DNA of 64,000 nt from Marilutibacter penaei (GTDB taxonomy: Bacteria; Pseudomonadota; Gammaproteobacteria; Xanthomonadales; Xanthomonadaceae): positions 186,001 to 250,000 of the forward strand of contig NZ_JACHTE010000001.1 of the NCBI RefSeq assembly GCF_014145395.1. Direction: 5' to 3'. This document shows positions 45,517-59,401 of the stretch, piece after piece. A program made the translations under genes and the position numbers. Position 1 is the stretch's first letter; each line of letters starts with the position of its first letter. The notes beneath the pieces are model-generated. The model did not search any database. It saw only the letters and a list, made by a program, of their open reading frames with translations, and was not told the DNA's origin.

Positions 45517-46734
45517 ATGGACATCATGCCGATTCTCTCCACCCTGCGCCGCCACAAGACCGCGGCCGCCCTGATCGTGCTGGAGATCGCCCTGAGCTGC
45601 GCGATCATCTGCAATGCGGTGTTCCTGATCAACCAGCGCGTGTCGCGCATGGACCGCCCCAGCGGACTGGCCGAGAACGAACTCGTCGTGCTCCGCTACA
45701 GCGGCATCGGCCGCGACGACAACGCACAGGCCAGCGCGCGCGAGGACCTGGCGGCCCTGCGCGCGATTCCCGGCGTCGAGGCGGTGACGCGCGTCAACCA
45801 GATCCCCTTCAGCAACAGCTCGTGGAACTCGGGCATCCAGCTGTCGCCGGACCAGCAGGATTCCACCGCGAACGCGACGGTGTACCTCGGCGACGAAGGC
45901 CTGCTCGATACCCTCGGCGTCGGCCTGGAGCAGGGGCGTTACTTCAATTCCGACGAGTACGTCGATTACGAGGCGCTGCAGGAGCCGGGCGCCGAGCTCG
46001 CCATCCCCGCCATCGTCATCACCCGCGACCTCGCCGACGCGCTGTTCCCCGACGGCGACGCACTCGGCAAGTCGGTGTACTCCTGGAGCGAGGAGCCGAG
46101 CCGCATCGTCGGCATCATCGAGCCGCTGATCCGGCCGAACGATGAAGGCGGCCCGGCGGCGCACTACATGACGATGGTCCTGCCGATCCGCTTCCCCTTC
46201 GGCAATACGGTCATCCGCACCAGTCCCGAGCGCCGGACCGACGTGATCGAGGCCGCCAAGGCGAAGATGGAAGCGGTCAACCCGCGCCGGGTGCTGACGA
46301 TGGACACGACCTTCGACGAGATCAAGGCGAACTACTACCGCGCCGACCGTTCGATGGTGTGGCTGCTGGTCTCGGTGTGCGTGGCCCTGCTGGTGGTGAC
46401 CGCGCTGGGCATCGTGGGGCTGGCGAGCTTCTGGGTGCAGCAGCGCACCAAGCAGATCGGCGTTCGACGAGCGCTGGGCGCAACGCGCGGCCAGGTGCTG
46501 CGCTACTTCCAGACCGAGAACTTCCTGTTGGCGACGTTCGGCATCGTGATCGGCATGATGGGTGCCTACGGCATCAACCAGCTGCTGATGAGCCACTACG
46601 AGCTCGCACGCCTGCCGGCGCTGTACCTGCCCGTCGGCGCGGTGGCGCTATGGCTGCTCGGGCAGGTCGCCGTGTACGGCCCCGCCCGGCGCGCCGCATC
46701 GGTGCCGCCGGCGGTGGCGACCCGCAGCGTATGA
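45517..46734 (+). CDS. MacB/FtsX-like ABC permease 2
   Basis: A 405-residue partner permease with LSTLRRHKTAAALIVLEIAL as the first helix, a periplasmic core, and a C-terminal set of three helices (MVWLLVSVCVALLVVTALGI, NFLLATFGIVIGMMGAYGIN, LYLPVGAVALWLLGQVAVYG) with the coupling segment TKQIGVRRALGATRGQVLRY. It begins 8 bases after permease 1 with GAGG upstream. Substrate unknown; heterodimeric MacB-like pairs in xanthomonads are linked to peptide or antimicrobial defence, which is inference. Confidence 0.93.
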   Translation: MDIMPILSTLRRHKTAAALIVLEIALSCAIICNAVFLINQRVSRMDRPSGLAENELVVLRYSGIGRDDNAQASAREDLAALRAIPGVEAVTRVNQIPFSNSSWNSGIQLSPDQQDSTANATVYLGDEGLLDTLGVGLEQGRYFNSDEYVDYEALQEPGAELAIPAIVITRDLADALFPDGDALGKSVYSWSEEPSRIVGIIEPLIRPNDEGGPAAHYMTMVLPIRFPFGNTVIRTSPERRTDVIEAAKAKMEAVNPRRVLTMDTTFDEIKANYYRADRSMVWLLVSVCVALLVVTALGIVGLASFWVQQRTKQIGVRRALGATRGQVLRYFQTENFLLATFGIVIGMMGAYGINQLLMSHYELARLPALYLPVGAVALWLLGQVAVYGPARRAASVPPAVATRSV

Positions 46735-46791
46735 TCGTCCCCGGCGCAGGCCGACCCGCCTGCGCCGGTTCAACCGCCACCACGAGCCGCC

Positions 46792-48123
<1,332 letters not shown>

Positions 48124-48124
48124 C

Positions 48125-49453
48125 ATGCTGGACTGGCGCCGACTGCCGCTGAGCGTCGTCTACACCGCCATCGCTTTGGCCTACATGATGGTGGCCGCGG
48201 CGCTTGCGGCCTGGCTGGACACCTTCCTGCCGCATCGCTGGATGTCGGTGCTGCTGGCCTGCGGCCTGTTGCTCCCGCTGCTCGCGTACCACGTGCGCCG
48301 TGCGTTCGCACCGATGCACTCGCTGTTCCGCGCGCTGGCCGGCACGGTCGCCAGCTACCGTGACGGCGACTACGCGTTCGGCCTCAACTGGAAAGGCAAG
48401 GGCGAGCTCGGGCGACTGGTCGATGCGCACAACCGGCTCGGCGAGGCCCTGCGCGAGCAGCGCCAGGCCCTGGTCCAGCGCGAGCTGCTGCTCGACACCA
48501 TGGTGCAGAACACGCCGGTGGCGATGTTGCTGGTCGACCCGTCGGACCACATCGTCCACGGCAACCTGGCGGCACGGAAGATGCTCGGCCACGGGCATCG
48601 CCTGGAAGGCCAGGCGTTCGCCGACATCGTTGCGCAGGCGCCGGACGCCATGCGCGAGGCGCTGGACCGTGGCGGTGACGGGATGTTCACCGTCGGCGAC
48701 GAGAGTGGCAGCGACGACGGCAACGAGGACATCTACCACCTGTCGCGGCGGCGGTTCCGCCTCAACGGACGCCTGCACGAGCTGGTCATGCTGCGGCTGT
48801 TGACCGCCGAACTGCGCCGGCAGGAAGTGCAGACCTGGAAGAAGGTGATCCGCGTGATCAGCCACGAGTTGAACAACTCGCTGGCGCCGATCGCCTCGCT
48901 GGCGCACTCCAGTGCGGAGCTGCTGCGTCGCGGCCAGCACGAACGCCTGCCGACCGCGCTGTCGACCATCGAGGACCGCGCGCGCCACCTGGAGGGCTTC
49001 ATCCGCGACTACGCGCGCTTCGCCAAGCTGCCGGCGCCGCGCCTGCAGCCGATCGAGTGGACCCGCTTCGTGGCGCAGTTGCGCGAGCAGGTCGAGTTCA
49101 GGGCCGACGGGGTCCAGATCGGTACGACGGCACGCTTCGACACGGCCCAGGTCGAACAGTGCCTGATCAATCTGCTGAAGAACGCGCACGAGTCCGGATC
49201 GCCGGCCGACGCGGTGACCCTGTCACTGCGGCGCCTGCCGGATGCCTGGCGCATCGACGTGCTCGACCGTGGCACCGGCATGAACGAGGCGGTGCTGGCC
49301 AATGCCCTGCTGCCGTTCTACTCGACCAAGCGGAACGGCACCGGGCTGGGCCTGGCGCTTGCCCGCGAGATCGCCGAAGCGCACGGCGGGCGGATCGCCC
49401 TGCTCAATCGCGAGGGCGGCGGCTTGTGCGTGAGCATGGTCCTGCCGGGCTGA
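48125..49453 (+). CDS. NtrY-like sensor histidine kinase
   Basis: A 442-residue kinase with two N-terminal membrane helices (VYTAIALAYMMVAAALAAWL, SVLLACGLLLPLLAYHVRRA), a HAMP-like linker, a PAS domain (residues ~115-225; MLLVDPSDHIVHGNLAARKM), the H-box VIRVISHELNNSLAPIASLA and an HATPase domain (CLINLLKNAHESGSPADAVT, LLPFYSTKRNGTGLGLALAR, EIAEAHGGRIALLNREGGG). The HELNNSLAPI form is typical of NtrY-class partners of σ54 regulators. There is little room for a periplasmic sensor domain, so it probably senses within the membrane or cytoplasm. Confidence 0.93.
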   Translation: MLDWRRLPLSVVYTAIALAYMMVAAALAAWLDTFLPHRWMSVLLACGLLLPLLAYHVRRAFAPMHSLFRALAGTVASYRDGDYAFGLNWKGKGELGRLVDAHNRLGEALREQRQALVQRELLLDTMVQNTPVAMLLVDPSDHIVHGNLAARKMLGHGHRLEGQAFADIVAQAPDAMREALDRGGDGMFTVGDESGSDDGNEDIYHLSRRRFRLNGRLHELVMLRLLTAELRRQEVQTWKKVIRVISHELNNSLAPIASLAHSSAELLRRGQHERLPTALSTIEDRARHLEGFIRDYARFAKLPAPRLQPIEWTRFVAQLREQVEFRADGVQIGTTARFDTAQVEQCLINLLKNAHESGSPADAVTLSLRRLPDAWRIDVLDRGTGMNEAVLANALLPFYSTKRNGTGLGLALAREIAEAHGGRIALLNREGGGLCVSMVLPG

Positions 49454-49474
49454 GGCCCCGGGACCTGCCAGGAC

Positions 49475-50839
49475 TTACTTCTTCACCGGCCGCTGCCAGC
49501 CGTCGATGGTGCTCTGGCGCGCACGCGCCACGGTCAGCTGGCCCGCCGGCGCGGTGCGCGTGACCACCGATCCCGCCGCCACGGTAGCGTCTGCACCGAT
49601 TTCCACCGGTGCCACCAGCGAACTGTTGGAGCCTATGAAAGCGCCGTCGCCGATGACGGTCTTCGACTTGTTCACGCCGTCGTAGTTGCAGGTGATGGTG
49701 CCTGCGCCGATGTTGACGCCCGCGCCCACCGTGCTGTCGCCGAGGTAGGTCAGGTGGTTGGCCTTGCTGCCGACCCCGAGCACCGTGTTCTTGGTCTCGA
49801 CGAAATTGCCGATGCGCGCGCCGTCGGCGAGCACCGTGCCCGGGCGCAGGCGCGCATAGGGGCCGATGGCCACCGCGCCCTCCGCGACCGCGCCCTCGAG
49901 GTCGCAATGGGCGTGGACCACGCTCCCCGCGGCCAGGCGCACGTCCTTCAGGCGGCAGAACGGCCCGACCCGGACCCCATCGCCCAGTTCGACGCGGCCT
50001 TCGAACACCACGTCGACGTCGATCTCGACGTCGTGGCCGACCACCACCTCGCCGCGGATGTCGCAGCGCGCCGGATCGGCCAGCCGCGCACCGTCCACGC
50101 ACAGCGCGCGCGCCGCGCGTAGCTGGAACGCGCGCTCGAGCTGGGACAGCTGCCAGGGGTCGTTCGCGCCCTCCACTTCGACCGGCTGTTCGACGTGGAC
50201 GATCTCCGCGGCGTTGTACTCGTCCGCCGCGGCGGTGAACACATCGGTCAGGTAATACTCGCCCTGCGTGTTGTCGTTGCCAAGGTGGTCGAGCCAGCGC
50301 CGCAGGGGCTCGCCGTCGGCGACCAGGATGCCGGTGTTGACGGTGCGGATCTCGCGCTCTTCGTCGTCGGCGTCCTTGTGTTCGACGATGCGCGCGACGT
50401 TGCCCTCGGCATCGCGGACGATGCGGCCATAGCCGGTGGGGTCATCCAGGTCGGCCACCAGGACCGCCAGCCGGCCCGGCGCGGCGAGCAGGTGCCGCAG
50501 CGTCTCCGCTCGGATCAGCGGGACATCGCCATAGAGGATGAGCACGCGTGCATCGGTCGGCACGCCGGGCATCGCCTGCTGCACGGCATGGCCGGTGCCG
50601 AGCCGCTCGGCCTGCTCGGCCCAGGACAGATCGGCCTGGCCTTCGAAGGCATCGCGTACCTGTTCGCCCCCGTGGCCGTACACCACGTGGATGCCGGCAG
50701 GCGAGAGCGCCCGCGCGGTGTCGATCACATGCCCCAGCATCGGCTTGCCGGCGATCTTCTGCAGGACCTTGGGCGTGGCGGACTTCATGCGCTTGCCCTC
50801 GCCCGCGGCGAGGATGACGACGTGCAAGGGGGCGCTCAT
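49475..50839 (-). CDS. glmU: Bifunctional N-acetylglucosamine-1-phosphate uridyltransferase / glucosamine-1-phosphate acetyltransferase
   Basis: A 454-residue GlmU. N-terminal pyrophosphorylase domain with [35 protein letters not shown] and [11 protein letters not shown]-terminal left-handed β-helix (residues ~250-450) with hexapeptide repeats, including [40 protein letters not shown] and [20 protein letters not shown]. It makes UDP-GlcNAc from GlcN-1-P. The start [13 protein letters not shown] at 50839 is preceded by GGAG; the frame to 51523 is antisense to the glycosyltransferase-like gene. Convergent with the kinase gene (21-base gap). Confidence 0.97.
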   Translation of the reverse strand: MSAPLHVVILAAGEGKRMKSATPKVLQKIAGKPMLGHVIDTARALSPAGIHVVYGHGGEQVRDAFEGQADLSWAEQAERLGTGHAVQQAMPGVPTDARVLILYGDVPLIRAETLRHLLAAPGRLAVLVADLDDPTGYGRIVRDAEGNVARIVEHKDADDEEREIRTVNTGILVADGEPLRRWLDHLGNDNTQGEYYLTDVFTAAADEYNAAEIVHVEQPVEVEGANDPWQLSQLERAFQLRAARALCVDGARLADPARCDIRGEVVVGHDVEIDVDVVFEGRVELGDGVRVGPFCRLKDVRLAAGSVVHAHCDLEGAVAEGAVAIGPYARLRPGTVLADGARIGNFVETKNTVLGVGSKANHLTYLGDSTVGAGVNIGAGTITCNYDGVNKSKTVIGDGAFIGSNSSLVAPVEIGADATVAAGSVVTRTAPAGQLTVARARQSTIDGWQRPVKK

Positions 50840-50910
50840 CGGGACTCCGTGTTCGACGTGTTTCGGACTGGCCCGCATTCTAGCCGGGGGCGCCCTGCTA
50901 TGCTCCGGCG

Positions 50911-52950
50911 ATGCCCCGAGCTCCCGACGCGTCCCCCGGCGCGCCCGTCGTACCCCGCCCTTCGCCTTTGGAGAGACTGGCCCCGGCGCTGGTCGTCGCG
51001 GGCCTGCTCGCGTGCGCGGCCGGCCTCCTGTTCGAGCGGACGTGGGCCGTGCTCCCGGTGGGTCGGTTCGGCGAATCGCTGTTGCTGATGGGCCTCGTCG
51101 CCCTGCTGGCGTGGCCGCTGGTGCGCCTGCGCGACTGGCGATGGGCGGATGCGATGGCGCTGGCCTGGGGCGTGCTCCTGGCGTGGCTTGGCGGCGTCGC
51201 GGGCCTGCTCGGCGCGGGCGTGCTGTGCGCCGGGGCATGCGCGCTCGGCAGCCTGCTCCCGGGCGCGGGACGACCGCTGCCGGCGCTGCTCTGCGGCCTG
51301 GCCATGCTGGCGACGCTTGCAGGCGTGTCCCTGGCCTGGCCCATCCACCACCCATGGACCTGGGGACCGCTCCTGGTCGGGCTCGCGGCCTGGCGCTGGC
51401 GCGCACTTCGCACCCTGGCCCAGATGGCCCGGACCGAATGGCACGAGGCCGTCGGTACGGCGCCGCGCGCCGCCGCATGGACGGTGGCGCTGCTCGGGCT
51501 TGCATCGTCGGCCTGTTGGCCACCGACCCTGCAGGCCGACGACCTCGCCTACCACCTGGGCCTGCCGTGGCAGCTCACGGTCAACGGCCGCTACGCGATG
51601 GACGTGCGGGACCAGGTCTGGTCGCTGGCCCCATGGGCGAGCGACGTCCTGCACGGCATCGCCCAGCTGCTGACCGGGCAGGAGGCGCGCGGGGCCGTCA
51701 ATGCCGCGTGGCTGCTGGCCACCGCGGCCGGGCTGTGGCGCATCGGAGCGCACCTCGGACTCGAGGGCCGGGCACGGTGGGGCGTGCTCGCCCTGTTCGC
51801 GAGCCTGCCGCTGACCGCCGGGCTGCTCGGAGGCATGCAGACCGAGACCGCGGCGACCGCGGTGACGGTGGGACTGGTCGCCTGGCTGCTCGAACCCGGC
51901 CCGATCCGCGGACGCGCCTGGGGGGTCGGCCTGCTGGTCGGCCTGCTGTTCGCACTGAAGCCCCTGCACGGGCTGGCCATTCTCCCCGTCCTTGCCTGGG
52001 CCGGGTGGCGGCGCCGTGGCCAGCCACTGGCCGTGGTGCCGATGGCAGGCGCCATCGGGCTCGCGCTGGTGGTGGCCGCACCGAGTTACCTGCAGTCGTG
52101 GTGGCACACCGGCAATCCGGTGCTGCCCCTGTTCAACCATGTGTTCCAGTCCCCCTGGTTCCAGACGGCACCCTTCGACGATCCGCGCTGGCACGCCGGC
52201 GGCGGGCTTGCATTGCCCTGGCGGATCACCTTCGACACTTCGGCCTATCTCGAAGGCTGGGACGGTGGCGCCGGTTTCGTGCTGGTGGCCCTGGGCGGCG
52301 CGTGGCTGCTCGCGCTCGTCCAGGCGCGGACCCGCGGGCTGGCCATCGCGGCCAGCCTGGTCCTGCTGTTGCCCCTTCTGGGCATCGACTACGTGCGCTA
52401 CATGCACCCGGGCATGGTGCTGCTGCTCCCGGTGCTTGTCGCCGTCCTCCAGCCCGCGCTGGCGCCACGCCTGCTCGCGTGCGTGCTGGTTGCGGTCTGT
52501 GGGCTCAACCTGGCGTATGTCGCCAACTCGAACTGGCTGCTGCACGTGGGCGCGCCCAAGCGGATGCTTGCGGCCGCGGGCCGTGATGCACCCTTGTTCG
52601 CCCGTTACGCGCCCGAACGCTCGGTGGCGCGGCAGTGGCGCTCGGAAGGACATGCCGGCGAGGTCCTGCTGATGACACGCCCCGCCCATGCGGAATACGC
52701 CGGACAGGGCCATAGTCCGGCATGGTACTCGCCCGCATGGATGGCGATTGCCGACGACGCGAACCGGGATGCCAGCGGCATGCACTGGCAGGCGGTGTTG
52801 CGGCGGCACGGCATCCGGGAGGTAGTGCTCGATACAGAGAACGGCGATCAGGCCCTGCGCGCCGCGCTTGCGTCCATGGGCGCCGAGCGGGCACCGCTGG
52901 ACGGCGACGCCGAGTGGTGGCGCTTGCCGGCGACGGACGCGCCGCAATGA
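50911..52950 (+). CDS. Polytopic glycosyltransferase-like membrane protein
   Basis: A 679-residue protein with 12 or more hydrophobic helices. The loop [20 protein letters not shown] after the sixth or so helix carries the acidic pair typical of GT-C glycosyltransferases that use polyprenyl-phosphate sugars, and the C-terminal ~150 residues are a soluble periplasmic part ([40 protein letters not shown]). Its partner is the GtrA flippase-like gene overlapping its stop, a common arrangement for envelope glycan modification. It is not close enough to ArnT or Pmt to name; donor and acceptor unknown. Confidence 0.75.
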   Translation: MPRAPDASPGAPVVPRPSPLERLAPALVVAGLLACAAGLLFERTWAVLPVGRFGESLLLMGLVALLAWPLVRLRDWRWADAMALAWGVLLAWLGGVAGLLGAGVLCAGACALGSLLPGAGRPLPALLCGLAMLATLAGVSLAWPIHHPWTWGPLLVGLAAWRWRALRTLAQMARTEWHEAVGTAPRAAAWTVALLGLASSACWPPTLQADDLAYHLGLPWQLTVNGRYAMDVRDQVWSLAPWASDVLHGIAQLLTGQEARGAVNAAWLLATAAGLWRIGAHLGLEGRARWGVLALFASLPLTAGLLGGMQTETAATAVTVGLVAWLLEPGPIRGRAWGVGLLVGLLFALKPLHGLAILPVLAWAGWRRRGQPLAVVPMAGAIGLALVVAAPSYLQSWWHTGNPVLPLFNHVFQSPWFQTAPFDDPRWHAGGGLALPWRITFDTSAYLEGWDGGAGFVLVALGGAWLLALVQARTRGLAIAASLVLLLPLLGIDYVRYMHPGMVLLLPVLVAVLQPALAPRLLACVLVAVCGLNLAYVANSNWLLHVGAPKRMLAAAGRDAPLFARYAPERSVARQWRSEGHAGEVLLMTRPAHAEYAGQGHSPAWYSPAWMAIADDANRDASGMHWQAVLRRHGIREVVLDTENGDQALRAALASMGAERAPLDGDAEWWRLPATDAPQ

Positions 52951-53330
52951 CCCTCGTCCGCCAGAGCCGCCACTACCTCGCGATCGGCCTGCTGCAGTGG
53001 CTGCTCGACTGGGCGGTGATGGTCGCACTGAGCCACGGCGGCCTTTCGGTGGAGGTGGCCAACGTCTGCGGGCGCATCTCCGGCGCGATGCTGGGCTTCT
53101 GGCTCAATGGGCGCATCACGTTCGCCGGCGATGACACGTATGTCGGCCGACGACCGCTCGCCCGGTTCCTCGTCATGTGGACCTGCACGACACTGGTCAG
53201 CACCCTGGCGATGGGCGCGATCGACGATCACCTGGGCCTGCGGTGGGCGTGGATGGCCAAGCCCGCGGTCGAACTCGCGCTGGGCCTGGTCGGCTTCGTG
53301 GTGTCGCGCCACTGGGTCTACCGCCGCTAG
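52947..53330 (+). CDS. GtrA family protein
   Basis: A 127-residue four-helix protein of the GtrA family, thought to flip polyprenyl-phosphate-linked sugars. Helices: YLAIGLLQWLLDWAVMVALS, VANVCGRISGAMLGFWLNGR, FLVMWTCTTLVSTLAMGAID and AVELALGLVGFVVSRHWVYR; the C-terminal SRHWVYRR is the family's typical end. ATGA overlap with the glycosyltransferase-like gene. Converges on the ATP synthase operon across an intrinsic terminator. Confidence 0.9.
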   Translation: MTLVRQSRHYLAIGLLQWLLDWAVMVALSHGGLSVEVANVCGRISGAMLGFWLNGRITFAGDDTYVGRRPLARFLVMWTCTTLVSTLAMGAIDDHLGLRWAWMAKPAVELALGLVGFVVSRHWVYRR

Positions 53331-53342
53331 CCGGGAACGAAA

Positions 53343-53365
53343 AACGCCGGCACGGGGCCGGCGTT
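53343..53365 (-). terminator. Rho-independent terminator of the atp operon
   Basis: AACGCCGGC and GCCGGCGTT form a 9-base stem with a 5-base loop. On the minus strand the stem runs directly into TTTTTCGTTC, giving the classic hairpin plus U-tract 25 bases past the atpC stop. It may also stop gtrA transcripts read in the other direction. Confidence 0.85.
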
Positions 53366-53389
53366 CGATCGGATGCAGGGCGTTGCGCC

Positions 53390-53815
53390 TCAGTGCTTCA
53401 TGTTCTTGCGCAGGCGCTCCAGTGCCTGCAGCTGGGCCATCGCCTCGGCCAGCTTCATCTGCGCCTCGGCGATCTCCATCTGCTCGCCGCGACCGGCCAG
53501 GATGCGCTCGGCCTCGTCCTTGGCGGCACGCACGGCCGCTTCGTCGATGTCCTCGGCGCGCACGGCGGTGTCGGCCAGCACGGTCACGACCTGCGGCTGC
53601 ACCTCGAGGATGCCGCCGGAAATCGCGAAGTCCAGCTGCTCGCCACCCGGCAGGGTGACGACGACCTTGCCCGGCTTCAGGCGGGTGATCAGCGGTGCGT
53701 GCTTCGGCGCGATGCCCAGCTCGCCCATCTCGCCGGTGGCGACGACCAGCTCGGCGTCGCCGTGGAAGATCTCATGCTCGGCGCTGACGATGTCGCAACG
53801 GATCGTGGATGCCAT
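53390..53815 (-). CDS. atpC: ATP synthase F1 subunit epsilon
   Basis: A 141-residue ε subunit: N-terminal β-sandwich ([40 protein letters not shown]) and C-terminal helical hairpin ([40 protein letters not shown]). It couples γ rotation to c-ring attachment and regulates hydrolysis. Last gene of the operon, 72 bases after atpD. Confidence 0.97.
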   Translation of the reverse strand: MASTIRCDIVSAEHEIFHGDAELVVATGEMGELGIAPKHAPLITRLKPGKVVVTLPGGEQLDFAISGGILEVQPQVVTVLADTAVRAEDIDEAAVRAAKDEAERILAGRGEQMEIAEAQMKLAEAMAQLQALERLRKNMKH

Positions 53816-53887
53816 GGCTCGTGTCCTGGATTCATTGGCCCGGCGTCATGCGGCCGGGCCGGTCGTTCGGGAAGGGTCGCCCGGCGA

Positions 53888-55327
<1,440 letters not shown>

Positions 55328-55376
55328 TCAAGCTTGCGTGCGGTCGCGACCTGCGCCCGCGGGGATTGGGTGGGGC

Positions 55377-56240
55377 TCAGACCGCGGCGGCGCCGCCGAC
55401 GATTTCCGAGATTTCCTGGGTGATCGCCGCCTGGCGGGCCTTGTTGTAGACCAGCTGCAGGGTGTCGATCAGCTTGCTGGCGTTGTCCGATGCCGCCTTC
55501 ATCGCGACCATGCGCGCGGCATGCTCGGACGCGACGTTCTCGAGCACCGCCTGGTACACCAGCGACTCGACGTAGCGGGTCAGGATCGTGTCGAGCACGT
55601 CCTGCGCGCTGGGCTCGTAGATGTAGTCCCAGTCGTGCTTCGCGACCGACTCCTCGGACTTCGGCAGCGGCAGCAGCTGGTCGAAGGTGGCGCGCTGCAC
55701 CATCGTGTTGACGAAATCGTTGTAGCAGACGAACACGCGGTCGAGCTGGCCGTCGCTGTAACCGTCGAGCATCACCTTGATGACGCCCAGCAGTTGCTCC
55801 AGCTTCGGCTCGTCGCCCAGGTGGGTGACCGAACCGACCATGTTGACCTTCAGGCGGCGGAAGTAGACCGAGGCCTTCTGGCCGATGGTCACCACGTCGA
55901 TCTCGACGCCCTTCTCCTGCCACTCGCGGAATTCGCCGAGCAGCTTGCGGAACATGTTGTTGTTCAGGCCACCGGCCAGGCCACGGTCCGAGGACACGAT
56001 GATGTAGCCGACGCGCTTGATCTCGTTGCGGTCCTGCAGGAACGGATGCTGGTAGTCGCTGTTCGCCTGGGCCAGGTGGCCGATGACCTGTTTCATCACG
56101 CGCGCGTACGGACGCGAGGCGCGCATGCGATCCTGCGCCTTCCTGATCTTGGAAGCCGAGACCATCTCGAGCGCGCGCGTCACCTTGCGGGTGTTCTGCA
56201 CGCTCTTGATCTTGGTTTTGATTTCGCGTCCGCCTGCCAT
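55377..56240 (-). CDS. atpG: ATP synthase F1 subunit gamma
   Basis: The 287-residue central-stalk subunit, with N-terminal helix [20 protein letters not shown] and C-terminal helix [40 protein letters not shown], both hallmarks of γ. [19 protein letters not shown] marks the Rossmann-like middle. Lies between atpA and atpD as usual. Confidence 0.97.
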   Translation of the reverse strand: MAGGREIKTKIKSVQNTRKVTRALEMVSASKIRKAQDRMRASRPYARVMKQVIGHLAQANSDYQHPFLQDRNEIKRVGYIIVSSDRGLAGGLNNNMFRKLLGEFREWQEKGVEIDVVTIGQKASVYFRRLKVNMVGSVTHLGDEPKLEQLLGVIKVMLDGYSDGQLDRVFVCYNDFVNTMVQRATFDQLLPLPKSEESVAKHDWDYIYEPSAQDVLDTILTRYVESLVYQAVLENVASEHAARMVAMKAASDNASKLIDTLQLVYNKARQAAITQEISEIVGGAAAV

Positions 56241-56313
56241 CTGCTGCTCGCTTCGGTCGTTCTTGCAACGGTGGGACGGGCCCAGCCCTCACGGGCCGGC
56301 CCGCCTTCGGGCC

Positions 56314-57864
56314 TTACCAGGTGCCGGTCTTCTTGAACTCTTCGATGCCGGCCTTGAACTGGCCTTCGATCTCGTCGTTCCAGTTGCCGGTCGAGTTCAC
56401 CTGGCCGACCAGGTCGCCGCGGGTGTTGGTGAAGTGCGCGTGCAGGCCGTCCTCGAAGGCACCGATCTTGTTGACCGGCACGTCGTCCAGGTAGCCCTCG
56501 TTCACGGCGTAGATCGACAGCGCCTGCATGGCGATCGACATCGGCGCGTACTGGCGCTGCTTCATCAACTCGGTGACGCGCTGGCCGCGCTCGAGCTGCT
56601 TGCGGGTGGCTTCGTCCAGGTCCGAGGCGAACTGCGCGAACGCCGCCAGCTCACGGTACTGGGCGAGCGAGATACGGATGCCGCCCGACAGCTTCTTGAC
56701 GATCTTGGTCTGGGCCGCGCCGCCGACGCGCGACACCGAGATGCCGGCGTTCACGGCCGGGCGGATGCCGGCATTGAACAGGTCGGTCTCGAGGAAGATC
56801 TGGCCGTCGGTGATCGAGATCACGTTGGTCGGCACGAACGCCGAGACGTCACCAGCCTGCGTCTCGATGATCGGCAGCGCGGTCAGCGAACCGGTCTGGC
56901 CCTTGATCTCGCCGTTGGTGAACTTCTCGACGTAGTCGGCCGAGACGCGCGCGGCGCGCTCGAGCAGGCGGCTGTGCAGGTAGAACACGTCGCCCGGGTA
57001 GGCTTCACGGCCCGGCGGGCGCTTCAGCAGCAGCGAGATCTGGCGGTAGGCCACGGCCTGCTTGGACAGGTCGTCGTACACGATCAGCGCGTCTTCGCCG
57101 CGGTCCATGAAGAACTCGCCCATGGTGCAGCCGGCGTAGGCCGAGATGTACTGCATGGCGGCCGACTCGGAGGCGGTCGCGGCGACCACGATGGTGTGGT
57201 CCAGCGCGCCGTTCTCTTCGAGCTTGCGCACCACGTTCGCGACCGAGCTGGCCTTCTGGCCGATCGCGACGTAGATGCACTTGATGCCGGTACCCTTCTG
57301 GTTGATGATCGCGTCGATCGCCAGTGCGGTCTTGCCGGTCTGGCGGTCGCCGATCACCAGCTCGCGCTGGCCACGGCCGATCGGGATCATCGAGTCGACC
57401 GACTTGTAACCGGTCTGCACCGGCTGGTCGACCGACTTGCGCCAGATCACGCCCGGCGCCACGCGCTCGACCGGCGCGGTCAGGCTGGCGGCGATCGGGC
57501 CCTTGCCGTCGATCGGCTCGCCCAGCGCGTTCACGACGCGGCCGAGCAGCTCGCGGCCGACCGGCACTTCGAGGATGCGGCCGGTGGTCTTGGCCACGTC
57601 GCCTTCGCGCAGGTGCTCGTAGTCACCCAGGACCACGGCGCCGACCGAGTCGCGCTCCAGGTTCAGCGCCAGGGCAAAGGTGTTGCCGGGCAGTTCGATC
57701 ATCTCGCCCTGCATGACGTCGGCCAGACCGTAGATGCGCACGATGCCGTCGGACACCGAGGTGACGGTGCCTTCGTTGCGCGCCTCGGCGGTCAGCTTGA
57801 CCTGGTCGATGCGGGTCTTGATCAGTTCGCTGATTTCGGACGGGTTGAGCTGGGTGGTTGCCAT
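56314..57864 (-). CDS. atpA: ATP synthase F1 subunit alpha
   Basis: The 516-residue non-catalytic nucleotide-binding subunit: [21 protein letters not shown]-loop region, [40 protein letters not shown] and the C-terminal domain with [20 protein letters not shown]. Contains the [21 protein letters not shown]-domain. Forms the α3β3 head. Confidence 0.98.
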   Translation of the reverse strand: MATTQLNPSEISELIKTRIDQVKLTAEARNEGTVTSVSDGIVRIYGLADVMQGEMIELPGNTFALALNLERDSVGAVVLGDYEHLREGDVAKTTGRILEVPVGRELLGRVVNALGEPIDGKGPIAASLTAPVERVAPGVIWRKSVDQPVQTGYKSVDSMIPIGRGQRELVIGDRQTGKTALAIDAIINQKGTGIKCIYVAIGQKASSVANVVRKLEENGALDHTIVVAATASESAAMQYISAYAGCTMGEFFMDRGEDALIVYDDLSKQAVAYRQISLLLKRPPGREAYPGDVFYLHSRLLERAARVSADYVEKFTNGEIKGQTGSLTALPIIETQAGDVSAFVPTNVISITDGQIFLETDLFNAGIRPAVNAGISVSRVGGAAQTKIVKKLSGGIRISLAQYRELAAFAQFASDLDEATRKQLERGQRVTELMKQRQYAPMSIAMQALSIYAVNEGYLDDVPVNKIGAFEDGLHAHFTNTRGDLVGQVNSTGNWNDEIEGQFKAGIEEFKKTGTW

Positions 57865-57912
57865 GGGTGCTTCCCTTGATCCGGCCAGGGCCGGGTGTGC
57901 ATTTGAATTCGG

Positions 57913-58440
57913 TTACTGGGCGAGCTGCGTCTGCAGGCGCGCGAGTTTGCCCTTCAGCGAGCCATCGATGACCACGTCGCCGGCGTCGATCACCGCACCG
58001 CCCAACAGGCTCTCGTCGACCGCGGTGCTGATCTCGACCTCGCGACCGAAGCGGCGCGCCAGCGCGGCCTTGATCGATTCGAGTTCGGCGGCCGGGAGCT
58101 CGGCGGCGGCGGTGACCCGCGCCTTGACCACGCGGTCGGCGTCGGCGCGCAGCTCTTCGTACAGGCCGGCGATCTCGGGCAGCAGGGCCGCGCGATGGTT
58201 GTCGACCAGCAGGGCAAGGAAGCGCTTGAACGTGTCACCGGCACCCTCGGGTGCCAGCAGGGCGACGGCTTCGGCCTCGCCCAGTTGCGGGTGGCCGAGC
58301 AGCGCATGCGCCTGGGGGTCCGCGGCGACGCGGGCGGCGAACGCCAGCGCCTGCGACCAACCAGCGCTGTCGCCGGCCTCGCGGGCCAGCGAGAACGCCG
58401 CGCGGGCGTAGGGACGGGCGAGGGTCAGGGCCTGGGTCAT
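57913..58440 (-). CDS. atpH: ATP synthase F1 subunit delta
   Basis: The 175-residue δ subunit (OSCP-type): helical N-domain (LARPYARAAFSLAREAGDSA) and C-terminal AVDESLLGGAVIDAGDVVID, GSLKGKLARLQTQLAQ, the family's typical ending. Attaches the peripheral b stalk to the top of F1. 14 bases follow atpF. Confidence 0.96.
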   Translation of the reverse strand: MTQALTLARPYARAAFSLAREAGDSAGWSQALAFAARVAADPQAHALLGHPQLGEAEAVALLAPEGAGDTFKRFLALLVDNHRAALLPEIAGLYEELRADADRVVKARVTAAAELPAAELESIKAALARRFGREVEISTAVDESLLGGAVIDAGDVVIDGSLKGKLARLQTQLAQ

Positions 58441-58454
58441 CGCGCGCTCCGGCC

Positions 58455-58925
58455 TCAGATCTCGGCGGCGAGTTCGTCGAGCAGCGCCTTGTGGGCGCTG
58501 GCATCGATCTCGCGGCGGATCAGCTTCTCGGCACCGCTGACGGCCAGCACGGAGACCTGCTTGCGCAGCTCCTCGCGGGCACGGTTGGTCGCGGCGAGAA
58601 TCTGTTCGTCGGCCAGCGTCTTCTGGCGCGCGGCCTCGGTCAGGGCCTCGTCACGGGCCTGGTCGATGATCTGGTTGGCACGCTGGTGCGCCTGCTCGAT
58701 GATCTCGTTGGCCTTGGTGCGGGCGTCGCGCAGTTCGGCGTCGACCTTCTCCTGGGCCTGGGCCAGCGTCTGCTGGCTCATGTCCGCGGCGGCAAGGCCT
58801 TCGGCGATCTTCTTCTGGCGCTCCTCGATGGCGCTGAGCAGCGGCGGCCAGATCTTGGTCGCAATGATCCAGATCAGGCCCGCGAAGGCCAGCGCCTGGG
58901 CAAACAGGGTCAGGTTGATGTTCAT
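58455..58925 (-). CDS. atpF: ATP synthase Fo subunit b
   Basis: The 156-residue b subunit: one N-terminal membrane helix ([20 protein letters not shown]) and a long charged amphipathic helix ([40 protein letters not shown]). Dimerises as the peripheral stalk. Confidence 0.97.
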   Translation of the reverse strand: MNINLTLFAQALAFAGLIWIIATKIWPPLLSAIEERQKKIAEGLAAADMSQQTLAQAQEKVDAELRDARTKANEIIEQAHQRANQIIDQARDEALTEAARQKTLADEQILAATNRAREELRKQVSVLAVSGAEKLIRREIDASAHKALLDELAAEI

Positions 58926-59032
58926 ACGTAAGGCTCTGCCAGGGGGTGACGGGCGGGCGGCCGGAAGCGCGCCGGCCCTTCATCCGCGTGACGGGCGGCC
59001 AGGGCCACCCGCCACGACGCGCGATCGCTTGC

Positions 59033-59329
59033 TCAGCCGGCGTACTTCGCGGCTTCGGTCAGCAGCGCGGACGCCATCGGGTTGGCGAAGGCCAGCAGCA
59101 GGCCGACGGCGACGCTGATGATGAACGCGGCGTCGATCAGGCCGGCGGTGATGAACATGCGGACCTGCAGGACCGGGATCAGCTCCGGCTGGCGCGCGGC
59201 CGACTCAAGGAACTTGCCGGCCATGATCGCCAGGCCGAGACCGGCACCCAGGGCGGCCAGGCCGATCATGATGCCGACGGCCAGCGCGGTGGACGACTGG
59301 ACCTGGGCGAGGTGGGCAAGAATTTCCAT
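59033..59329 (-). CDS. atpE: ATP synthase Fo subunit c
   Basis: The 98-residue two-helix proteolipid. Helix 1 [20 protein letters not shown], polar loop ARQPE, helix 2 with the proton-binding Asp66 in [19 protein letters not shown]. No Na+-coordinating Gln/Glu/Ser set, so proton-driven. Start at [10 protein letters not shown] is preferred to an ATG ten codons upstream. Longer than the 79-residue E. coli c by an N-terminal stretch. Confidence 0.96.
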   Translation of the reverse strand: MEILAHLAQVQSSTALAVGIMIGLAALGAGLGLAIMAGKFLESAARQPELIPVLQVRMFITAGLIDAAFIISVAVGLLLAFANPMASALLTEAAKYAG

Positions 59330-59401
59330 GGTTTTCTCCGAACGTAAGTGGTGTTGCAAAGGATGGAAGGGTGAAGCGGTGTTTCGAATGGGGGACCGCG
59401 G